Part shown: positions 19,868-27,190 of the stretch, piece by piece
Numbering within the stretch: the first letter of the stretch is position 1
Layout: each line of letters starts with the position of its first letter
DNA from: Chromera velia
Lineage: Eukaryota > Sar > Chromeraceae
Assembly: GCA_018398765.1 (NCBI GenBank)
Contig: JAHBMJ010001700.1
Span: 1-27,190 of the forward strand
Length of the DNA stretch: 27,190 nt
Reading direction: 5' to 3'
The notes under the pieces: generated by a model
The model's input: the letters and a program-made list of their open reading frames with translations, nothing else
What the model was told of the DNA's origin: nothing
The model's database searches: none
Translations under genes and position numbers: made by a program

Positions 19868-21609
19868 ATGGTCGCTCGGACCTCTCCCTATGACGCCGCC
19901 GGGCCCGGCTCCGTGCTGGGCCCCCCGCCTCGGCCTGGTTACCGCGGGTTGCCGCCCCTGCCTCCATCTTTGCCCCGGCCTCCATGGATGGACGTTGCTC
20001 CAGCCCAGCGCTCCGGCCTGCTCACTGCCTTAATCGGATTCTACCCGCTCCTCTTCATTCCTTCACCTTTCTGTTCTACGGAGACTCACGCGTTGGGGCC
20101 AGACAGAGCCAGGGATGGTGCTGGGGCAGGGGCTAGGGTGCCTCAAACACAAAGAAAAGACCCAAACAAAGACAGGCAAGCAGTGAAAGGGAGACAAACG
20201 GGAAACGGGGGCAGGCGACCCCCCCCCTCCTTTTTTTGGCTCTCTCCAGGTTAGCATACTCTCTCTCCTCTCTTTCCAAACCACACTTACTAGATGCATA
20301 TGACTGATTTTGATAGACAAGCATGGGTGCAAAATGGAACGACTGACACAGACCCTATGAAAACAAACCACTGACCCAGAGAGACAGTCGTCACGTGGAG
20401 CCTCAAATGCTGTTCCGCAGCACGATCAAAGATTCCGAAATCTGCATCCATTCATATCTACAAGAGGCAACAAAGCCAAAAAAGACGGTTCAAAGCAAAT
20501 ATCTGCTTGACAGTGCATCATGCACTAACCCACACAGAGAGACGGAAATAAACACTCATCAGAAAAAAGGCGAAAGCAACCCCAGCTCCTCAGTAGAGGT
20601 AAGAAGGCGTCCCAGATCCTGTATGCAGTCACAGAGCAAGAAAAGAATAAAGTTCCAGGCAAAAGTCTAAAGTGCATCATGTTCTAACATGTTGGAACGG
20701 CTTGCACGCTTTGAGGAAGATAAACGGATAAACCCACTAAAGAGTACGTGAAGGCCGATCTGGCTCCCTCAAACAGCCTAGTGAGAGTTCCAAATCCTGT
20801 CTGTAGATACATATCAAGAAGATAAGGAAGTATGGGAGCCTGGGCAAAGGTAGGCCAATGCCTGATATGATGCAACGAGGGTTACGGATAGCTCATGTCT
20901 GAGAGGAGAAGGAACCTCAAACTCACTAGAAGGAAGACAAAGAGAGCCCCAGTTCCCCCAGCGAAGCAAGCAAGAGCTCAAAAGCTTGCATCGGGGCATA
21001 TAGCAGAATAAGACGTCGACCCAAGATTGGGAGCAAGACGACCCTCTCCAATTTTACCCACCTCGCCTAATTGATAGAACGAGATGGAGAAATAAACGCA
21101 TGCCCAAAAGAAAAGAGATGGCTGAGGTTCCACCTAAAGTCTGCTCCCACAGCGAAACGTAGAACAGCTTTGACTTCGATAAAAGCGATTTGATCTGAAA
21201 ACATGAGGAAACATGAGCGGTGAACAGTAAACAGTTCATGAGCAGTGTGAAGAGAAATATGCAGTGTGACTAGCTTACCTTTGTCAAATCAGAGCTTATA
21301 CTGCATAGCCCATCAATTCTACCGCACGCGTGCGTCAAAATCGGATTCCGATCCAATTTTAAATTCCCTTGAAAGCTTTGCGAGGCCTAGGCAGCGCGCG
21401 CGGCCGCCGCGGACTATATATTTTTGGGGGGGCCGGGGCGCGCGCGGACGCGACCACGCGGTCACACGCCACTCAAGCGTAATACATTTTTTTCTAGCAC
21501 TCGCTAACTATGATTCATAAACACAAAAATGTACTCGCAGAATGCTTAAAACTCTTTGTTTTTCTTTTTTACCAACTGTTTACTGCCCTAAAATGCTTGC
21601 GGGATAGGA
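19868..21609. other. Rest of the transposon interior; no recognisable gene
   Basis: A Pro-rich open frame (19868-20254) and shorter ones show no known motif. Around 20510-21180 there are degenerate repeats with shared pieces such as GTGCATCATG and ATCCTGTNTG. A CpG-rich stretch lies at 21390-21470. I see no transposase signature. Confidence 0.45.
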
Positions 21610-21661
21610 TTATTTTGGAAACCGTTTTGGTGTTGGAGACCGTTTTGGAAAATTTTTCCTT
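21610..21661 (-). repeat. Right terminal inverted repeat of the 3.5-kb transposon
   Basis: It ends GGAAAATTTTTCCTT and is the inverted partner of 18113-18164. Confidence 0.85.
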
Positions 21662-21665
21662 AGAC

Positions 21666-22039
21666 CCCAATATCAAAGAAATGTATATAACTGCCAGGTG
21701 GATCTATGCCTGTTACCACCTCATTTTCCGTCATTACCAGACCTCCGCTTTGGTATAATTGCCTCTCGGGAGTGAAGATCCTGTGGTTAACAGTGAGCGA
21801 GACCCTGAAACCATTTGTAAGCGGTGTTTTCAAATTACGGGGATCAATACTGATATCGTAAGCAACGGTGACTTGGAGGTGTTTATTCGTTAGCGAGACT
21901 TAAATATCTCAAAAACCAAGCTGTAGTAAACACTCAAAAGAATTGGCAGAGGCCAGATATGTCCTTGGCGGAGAAGAGACCAAAGAGGTCTTTGTGGTCT
22001 TAAGCTGGCACCGCCTAAGAACACGTATTTCTCTTTTTA
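21666..22039 (+). pseudogene. Primase-helicase pseudogene, copy R, C-terminal part
   Basis: It resumes exactly where 18112 stopped, matches 4016-4390 of copy L, and ends at the same TAG. It includes the DPNIKE helix, a TDIVSNGDLEVFIR segment and a basic C terminus likely to be a winged helix. Stops (for example within FIR*RDLN and KTKL**TLKR) replace Gln codons that are still intact in copy L, consistent with C-to-T change. The gene end converges on the minus-strand array about 240 bp further on. Confidence 0.72.
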
Positions 22040-22275
22040 GCGTGATACGCTGTTTGTGCTTTGTCTCGCTGCTCAGCTAGCCAACCAGGTTCTGCCCATT
22101 TGCGTGAATACCACTTTTGCTGCCCATCTCGAATTTTTTCCCAGTAGAGATGTATCGCACGTCGTTGTGCTTCTGTGGTTTTCATGTCTAGCTTCCTTTA
22201 TAGATATGTACGCGATAACGATCGACACACACATTTTTCAAAAGTAGCTGTTCTTTCACATGGGTCTAATAGTCT
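22040..22275. other. Spacer between convergent genes, copy R
   Basis: It matches 4391-4647 in copy L. A 63-codon open frame on + (22056-22247) is not preserved as a clean frame in copy L, so I do not call it a gene. Transcription terminators of both convergent units would be expected here. Confidence 0.4.
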
Positions 22276-22680
22276 CTAATCCTCGTCCATAAACTCATCA
22301 AGCTCTTGTTGTAGACTTCTGGATGGTTTTGTCTTCTGTGCAGGTAAAGAACCGCTGCTCAATCTTGAGCTACCAGGGCGGGCCTGTGAAGAAAGGGCCT
22401 TTATCCACCGGGGAGATTGAAGAGAAGGTGGACGAACGATACGCGTATGAGAAGTCTGACTCTGATCAATATTGCTGACCCTTTTGTGCCGCCAAAGATG
22501 CTGTGGCGGCCGTGCACCTCTAACGTCCATAGGAGAGAAAGACGCTCGTCTGAACGCAATCTGGGGATACTGGTGGCCGCTCTGGCTGGAAGGGAAGGGA
22601 TTGAGCGGCTGTACATGGTAAAGTGGAGCACCGGAGTTAGCAGACACGCTAGTGGCAGCAACGGGTTCGGGATCACTCAT
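22276..22680 (-). CDS. Intact 134-aa Ser/Pro/Arg-rich protein of the element
   Basis: An open ATG-to-TAG frame begins MSDPEPVAATSV, has a long basic middle rich in Ser, Pro, Arg and Gln (for example PPSLQSPRW), and ends in an acidic helix, LQQELDEFMDED. No known domain is recognised; composition suggests a largely disordered, nucleic-acid or partner-binding protein. It is third in the minus-strand array. Its ATG overlaps the end region of the chromodomain gene, which fits a tightly packed gene set. The copy at 4648-5056 is frameshifted. It remains open while the helicase and chromodomain gene are dead, which may be chance over 405 bp. Confidence 0.55.
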   Translation of the reverse strand: MSDPEPVAATSVSANSGAPLYHVQPLNPFPSSQSGHQYPQIAFRRASFSPMDVRGARPPQHLWRHKRVSNIDQSQTSHTRIVRPPSLQSPRWIKALSSQARPGSSRLSSGSLPAQKTKPSRSLQQELDEFMDED

Positions 22681-22717
22681 TTCTGTTGTCTCGAATTTGG
22701 GATGAAGATGTGCAAGT

Positions 22718-23346
22718 TCAATCTACAGATGCGGTGGGAGGTACGTTTTCAGAAAGTCTGCATGTGAGCTCCACGCTTGGCGACAAGCTTATGGTGGGGC
22801 AAGACTTTGTGTCATCGCCGGTCTCCAGCTTTATTTCTGCCTCCTACATTCTAGCAGCAGCTACGCGGTCCATCGAATCCTCTACTTCAGAAAATTCGAG
22901 GACTGCCAGACGTTTATTAAGCAGCTGGATGTCTTGCCTTACTTTGTGATGGTACTCAACGAGCAGGCGGTCTCCGGTGCCCTGGAAGTTTGATGCTGGA
23001 ATCTATTACGGATTGTCTGAACCTAATGGGTAATCTTTTCATTAGACCTTATACTGGTTGCGCTTCTCGTCGTAGTCAAAAAATTTTTTGACCTCCCACT
23101 CTGCATTGTCAAAAGATTGGGAAGTCATTGAGTCAGGCTTTTTACTTGTATTACAGATTTGAGATGGAAGGATGCCTTTGACTCTGAGGTATTGATGAAA
23201 CAGATCGAGACCTTATAGTCAAGGCCAGAAACCCAGCGTAGTTCCTGAACGTTCATTTTCATGACTTGTTTGTTTGCTTGTTTTTTTTGCAGCTCCCATA
23301 CTGCTTAATTAGCTTTCAGTTCTTCTTGACTCAGGGCAATGCTCAT
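22718..23346 (-). pseudogene. Chromodomain protein pseudogene, copy R
   Basis: It starts MSIALSQEELKAN six bases after the end of the 157-aa gene. A TAA follows that N-terminal segment where copy L has a Gln codon, and a deletion near 23208 shifts the frame. The chromodomain at about 22943-23101 reads EWEVKKFFDYDEKRNQYKV, two stops, KDYPLGSDNP, two stops, IPASNFQG, then RLLVEYHHK. The tail is helical (VRQDIQLLNKRLAVLEF) with one further TAG near 22832. The central stops match copy L, so the gene died before the duplication. The domain would bind modified histones, and the protein may have tethered the element to chromatin; that role is inferred. Confidence 0.72.
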
Positions 23347-23352
23347 TGGGAT

Positions 23353-23826
23353 TCAGTGATTTTCATTCAGGATTCCCAATTCTGTATTAAGGTCATAATC
23401 AGGCAAGAAGTGCGTATCGGACCATAGTAGATACGCATTGATTCTGTAAACCTGTTTTATAACGTGGTCACAAAAAGACCGGAACGTCGTAAGTACATGT
23501 GTATAGGAAACGTTAATTAGCCATTCTTGGCGGGACTCAAAATTCCATTCTAGGCTTTTGAGCTTATAGTTGCTGAATAAGTCGAGGAGCAGCCGTTCTA
23601 AATGATCCAGCCGCGTTTGCGTGACTCCAGGCAGAAACACTAGGATACAGACGACGTTGAAGCCCCACGGATAGTATAAGTGGTACTGGTCTAGTCTGCG
23701 GTCTGGGTTCTTTAACGTACTGCTAATTTTGACTAGTGAAGGGGACGCTAAGAATAGGTTCTCCAGAGCATATAAAACGGGGCGGTTTACATTGATTAGA
23801 CATGCAATAGCTCCACTAGCAGGCAT
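23353..23826 (-). CDS. Intact 157-aa protein, first gene of the minus-strand array
   Basis: An ATG-to-stop frame begins MPASGAIACLINVN, includes VTQTRLDHLERLLLDLFSNY and ESRQEWLINVSY, and ends LNTELGILNENH. It looks globular and helical with many aromatic residues; no catalytic motif or family is recognised. The ATG lies 35 bp inside the edge of L/R homology and follows an A/G-rich tract (GATAAAAGAAAAAGAAG) like the one before the primase ATG at the other end. The chromodomain gene starts 6 bp after its stop. The L copy (5745-6221) has lost frame near its 5' end. Confidence 0.58.
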   Translation of the reverse strand: MPASGAIACLINVNRPVLYALENLFLASPSLVKISSTLKNPDRRLDQYHLYYPWGFNVVCILVFLPGVTQTRLDHLERLLLDLFSNYKLKSLEWNFESRQEWLINVSYTHVLTTFRSFCDHVIKQVYRINAYLLWSDTHFLPDYDLNTELGILNENH

Positions 23827-23861
23827 AGTCAGACTTCTTTTTCTTTTATCATAGAGGGCGG

Positions 23862-25202
23862 GATGCAGAAACGATTAGCCATGCTACGCGATCCCGCATA
23901 TCTGGTGCCAAATGATGAAGATGCTGGACCACCTGCCGATCAAAGGCAAGCAGATCAGCATTTTTTCTCTGGAGAAGAGACTCTAAAATACCTCCCGTTT
24001 CAAATATGTGGTGAGCATCACTCATTAGTTCCCAGAGGCTGCAAAGTTGCACTAGCACTGAATTCCTAGATCCTGGCATCGCCTGGCATCCCACAACCCA
24101 GGCCAAAGCTTCCCTACTAAACCTTTTACCGAAGTTGCCAGAGGTATCATCTCATCATTGGTGACCGGCGTTTGCTTTCCTAGCTTCGTGAAAGAAGGGG
24201 ATGGGATAAGGGAAGGGTGAGGCGGCGAATTGTCATTCGGTTTTGGCGGAGATGAGAGGTTGAAAGATAGAGAAACGGCTGTATGTTCAGGCTGTAGCTC
24301 AACCCTAAAAGAATTCCACAAACCAAGAAGAGGAGGATCAACCAAAAACAAATTAATGACCATAGCTAGGGCACCCACTTCATAATAAGTGCAAGCCCCT
24401 GTGAAGTCGACTTCAATCCCTTTCTTTTCATCTTTCCAAGACAGGCCATTCAAGGGAAGCAGGTTTGCTTTCTCACAAAAGCAAATAGCAGGTCTTCTTC
24501 ATTCATTTACGATCGAACGACAGTCAGAGCGGTGAGACAGTCCCTCGATTGCTTCTTTCCCCTTGCCTTCCAAGATCTCTTGTAAGTCACCCACCCCCCC
24601 GATCTGTTCCTTTTCCCATGAAATTCCTTTAGGGATCTCCTTTCCTATGTGGCAATTGAAGTCTCCTGCCACAATGCGAAGGCCACATAGCGGAACATCA
24701 CAGACTGCGTTGAGAAGCGTCTCTCTCTCTACCTCTTTTGGTTTATTGTTTCTTAGTCTCTTCTCTGTCCCCGATTGGAGAAGATAGACACCGAAAATAT
24801 GCAGAGATGCATTCGCCCCCCCCCACTTCTGGGCCGGTAAGCAGCTCCTGAGTGTCAGTTTGACCATACTAGGCCCCACCAACTCCCAAAAAGGCTTCAG
24901 ACTAGCGACCAAGCATGATCGGACAAGGATACAGACCCCGGGCCCCCTGTTTTTACTTCTCCGTCCTTTGCTCTTTTGTGTACCCCCAATTTTCTTCTGT
25001 ACCATTCTCGATGACTGAAGTTTTTTTTTGTGTGGGTGGGTGTGTTGATTGAAGTGGTTGTATACTTCGTTTCAGTCAGGATTGCAACATCGATCCCTTC
25101 CAACCACCAGTCAAGCGATTCATTCCCAAGACAAGAATCAAGACCCCCGATATTCAGCGTGGCAATGGACAGCCTTCTTCCATCCACTATTACGTTTCGC
25201 AT
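23862..25202 (-). pseudogene. LINE fragment: apurinic endonuclease-like domain, inverted
   Basis: This is the endonuclease of a non-LTR retrotransposon, which nicks target DNA for reverse transcription. Motifs in order: LSIATLNIGGL (25170-25138), DVAILTETK with the catalytic Glu, GVCILVR, LRIVAGDFNCHIG (about 24690-24650), and a C-terminal PEHTAVSLSF in place of the usual SDH. The frame shifts at a run of nine A near 25020, and a TGA at 24501-24499 interrupts an otherwise continuous frame from 25005 to about 24052. A further open stretch on - (24106-23849, another frame) may be the linker toward the reverse transcriptase. The piece ends abruptly at 23862, the boundary of copy R. Confidence 0.75.
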
Positions 25203-25323
25203 GCCGGTTGCAGAGGAAAAAGATGAAGAAGAAGAAGAGAAAGGGAAAAAATAAGAGGAAAAAGGTTCATTCTTGGAGAAAATAGAAGGAGGAGACGGTT
25301 TGAGAACCTAGTCTGGAATTAAC

Positions 25324-25530
25324 ATGAAAGCAGAGGGGCGGGAAGAAGAAAATGAAGAGGAGGAGGAGGAGGAGGAGGAGGAGGAGAAAGAAGAAGAAGA
25401 AGAAGAAGAAGAAGAAGAGGAGGAGGAGGAGGAGGAAGAAGAAGAAGAAGAAGAAAAAGAAAAAGAAGAAGAAGAAGAAGAAGAAAAAGAAGAAGAAGAA
25501 GAGGAGGAGAAGGAGGAAAAAGAAGACTGA
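25324..25530. repeat. GAA/GAG microsatellite
   Basis: An almost pure purine trinucleotide tract about 200 bp long. The poly-Glu, poly-Lys and poly-Ser/Phe frames through it are artefacts. Confidence 0.92.
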
Positions 25531-25844
25531 CACGATGAAGAGGTAGGGTGAGGTGCCTTTTTGAGGCTAGTGATCGGCTTTCGTCTTCTGCTAGCCCAGA
25601 AAGCGGCTCTCATCGATTGAGGCACAAGTGAGGCCGAGACCCACGCAGTCCTTTCCTATTCTTCCCGTCTGATTTCGTATTCTCTCTTTCTTCCATTTCC
25701 TCCCCTGACAGACACAATTTCTATAATGCGAGTCATGGGGGGGGGAGCGTCGCTTCCCACCTTATCAGTGGCACTGCTCTCTTCTTCTGTCTTCTGGTAT
25801 AATTAAAACGATGACTCGGAGATTTCTAGTGAGATTTCCATAAA
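25531..25844. other. Unassigned stretch between microsatellites
   Basis: I see nothing gene-like here. A CT-rich segment lies at 25660-25710. Confidence 0.4.
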
Positions 25845-25968
25845 GTATGTATGTATATATATATATATATATATAAGTATGTATATATATATATATATAT
25901 ATATATCATCATCATCATTATTATTATTATTATTATCATTATTATTATTATTATTATTACTATTATTA
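25845..25968. repeat. GTAT/AT and ATC/ATT microsatellites
   Basis: A TATG/AT tract at about 25845-25906 passes directly into an ATC/ATT trinucleotide tract up to about 25968. Confidence 0.9.
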
Positions 25969-25989
25969 ATCGGTCTATCATCATTATCA

Positions 25990-26185
25990 TATATATATTT
26001 AGGTCTGATTTCCTAGCTGATTTCTATATTGGGATTTCTATGATATTTCTATTAGACTTCTATTGATTTCTAGGCAGACGTGCTAGGAACAGATCTTAAA
26101 TGCAGTTTTTCCCCAATTTCTATTATATTTCTATTAGATTTCAATAATATTTCTATCATAAATTCTATGACATTTCTATAAATTT
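25990..26185. repeat. Degenerate ATTTCTAT tandem repeat
   Basis: The octamer ATTTCTAT and near variants occur about ten times with variable spacing of roughly 10-20 bp. Confidence 0.6.
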
Positions 26186-26197
26186 TTGTGGAGTATA

Positions 26198-26284
26198 AAT
26201 GAATGAATGAATGAATGAATGAATGAATGAATGCATATATGAATAAATGGATGAATGAATCAATGAATGAATGAATGAATGAAT
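26198..26284. repeat. AATG tetranucleotide microsatellite
   Basis: Repeated GAATGAAT units with a few variants. Confidence 0.9.
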
Positions 26285-26289
26285 GGACA

Positions 26290-26425
26290 ACTAATTTTCA
26301 GACTCAATATTAATGAGAAGATACTTAGCGTCAATCAATCACTATAATATTAATAAGAAGAAACCTGTCAATCAATCACTATAATCGTCGTATTAATCGA
26401 TCAATCACTTATTAATCGATCAAGA
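26290..26425. repeat. Degenerate direct repeat with TCAATCAATCACTATAAT
   Basis: The core TCAATCAATCACTATAAT appears twice (near 26331 and 26369), with AATATTAATNAGAAG before each, and shorter ATTAATCGATCAA copies follow. Confidence 0.6.
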
Positions 26426-26429
26426 ATGT

Positions 26430-27190
26430 ACTAGGGAGATTCAGAAGAGAGTTAGATCCGCAGAAAGGGAATGGAAGGAAGAAAGGGAACTCTAGGGGGA
26501 CGAAAACGAGCGGTGCATCACAGCAAAGAGAAAGATGAACAGGTTAAACAGAGAGAGAGGGAAGTTGATAGCAAGAAAAAAGAGAAAGTATGCCATTTTT
26601 CAGGTAGAGAGACTCGCGGAAGAAGCTGCTAAGGACTCAGCAGCCCTACGGAAATGGAGGAGAGAGAGAAAAAAGGTAGAGAGTAGGAGTGAGGGAGAAA
26701 AGCCGTCCGCCTTTTCGTTTTTAAATTTTTGGGCCGATCTGTTCAGTGGGGACGGACTGGAGCCTCAAAAGAAGGATGAAACACCAGCTCCCCCCCCGGT
26801 ACCTTTCTTCTCTTTCGATAAATATGAGAAGATACTGAAAGCAATCGATCTAAAGAAGGCAGCCGGCCTCAAAGGAATCTCCCCTGCGCAGGTATATTTA
26901 TGCTTTTCCTCTTCTCGTCTGTCTCGTTTTCTTCTTTTCATTTTCTTCAATCTTTTTTTTTTTTTTCTTTCTGGCCAGAAAAGTGGAACTTCATTCGAAT
27001 CGCTCCTGTTCCAAAAGGTCACGTCTCTCCCTCTTGTGACGAATGGAGGCCCATACACATCGTCTGCCTTCTGGCAAAGTTGTTTACGTTGTTGATGGAT
27101 GGTCGGTTAAGGGAGACAACGAATATAGATGAACGATAGGTGGGTTTCAGGAAGGAGGTCGGTACAAGGGAAGCGATAGCTGCTCTTCAT
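26430..27190 (+). pseudogene. LINE fragment: reverse transcriptase N-terminal part, runs off the window
   Basis: The frame can be followed from about 26430 as a charged helical linker (REIQKRVRSAEREWKEE), through a TAG at 26493-26495, to the 26535 ATG and on to 26891. FLNFWADLFSG and DLKKAAGLKGISP are typical of the region before the LINE reverse transcriptase. Motif 1 (FIRIAPVPKG) and motif 2 (EWRPIHIV) follow after 26984 in another frame. After a TAG at 27137-27139 the frame continues VGFRKEVGTREAIAALH, matching the family pattern in which Gln occupies the stop position. Between 26892 and 26983 lies a pyrimidine-rich GT..AG stretch that disrupts the frame. The catalytic YxDD lies beyond the window. 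Confidence 0.78.

Larger units (their letters stand above)
18113..21661. mobile_element. DNA transposon with 52-bp terminal inverted repeats, inserted in the helicase pseudogene
   Basis: The ends are inverted copies over about 52 bp (18113-18164 and 21610-21661). Both begin AAGGAAAAATTTT and each contains two copies of a CGGTCTCCAA-like subrepeat. AGAC flanks both sides (18109-18112 and 21662-21665) and occurs once at the empty site in copy L (4012-4015), so AGAC is a 4-bp target duplication. The 3549-bp interior holds AT-rich sequence, long CA and GA microsatellites, GC-rich repeats and no recognisable transposase. It is therefore a non-autonomous element. A 4-bp duplication is compatible with groups such as Sola or Ginger, but the TIR gives no firm assignment. 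Confidence 0.85.

Noticed and set aside
18113-21661. The interior as a large virus or helitron segment
   Set aside because: The inverted ends, AGAC duplication and empty site show a simple cut-and-paste insertion; no replication or capsid motif is visible.
25267-25625. Poly-Glu, poly-Lys, poly-Phe and poly-Ser open frames
   Set aside because: They come from the GAA/GAG microsatellite.
1-27190. CRISPR array, rRNA or tRNA genes
   Set aside because: No regular spacer-repeat array was seen; the regular repeats are minisatellites. I recognised no rRNA or tRNA, although I could not run a covariance search.

Overview
The window reads as nuclear DNA of a GC-variable, intron-rich unicellular eukaryote. 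Two host-like genes can be assembled from many short exons with GT..AG introns and matching phases, and there are LINE, LTR-like and cut-and-paste element remnants and many microsatellites. The splice-site style would suit an alveolate such as a coccidian or chromerid, but that is a weak inference; nothing in the window fixes the taxon.

Layout. (1) 1-6255: a decayed mobile or virus-like element, copy L, cut by the window start. It carries a primase-polymerase/superfamily 3 helicase pseudogene on + and a convergent set of three small genes on -. A 2.5-kb LTR-like element (1286-3789) is inserted in the helicase. (2) 6506-~11531 on -: host gene A, at least eight exons, unknown function, with a membrane-spanning C terminus; its introns hold a 52-bp minisatellite and a cluster of GTGACA motifs. 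(3) 12758-14507 on +: host gene B, at least six exons, unknown function. (4) 14573-23861: copy R of the same element, with a more complete primase end. It holds the same LTR-like insertion at the same site, is chimeric, and is further interrupted by a 3.5-kb transposon (18113-21661) with 52-bp terminal inverted repeats and a 4-bp target duplication. (5) 23862-27190: a LINE in two pieces, an endonuclease segment on - and a reverse transcriptase segment on +, separated by simple repeats.

The most interesting object is the element present twice. Stripped of insertions it is only about 4.4 kb: one primase-helicase of roughly 840 codons converging on three tightly packed genes (157 aa, a chromodomain protein, and a 134-aa Ser/Pro/Arg-rich protein). 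I see no capsid, integrase or DNA polymerase B in that span. The helicase resembles the D5 primase-helicases of nucleocytoplasmic large DNA viruses and relatives; the pairing with a chromodomain protein does not match an element I can name.

Both copies share disabling stops and the same LTR insertion, so the locus was duplicated after it began to decay. Differences between repeat copies are overwhelmingly transitions, and in the LTRs they are almost all C-to-T or G-to-A with the C followed by A or G. This resembles repeat-induced or methylation-driven mutation. Most premature stops in the primase-helicase, the chromodomain gene and the LINE fit the same process.
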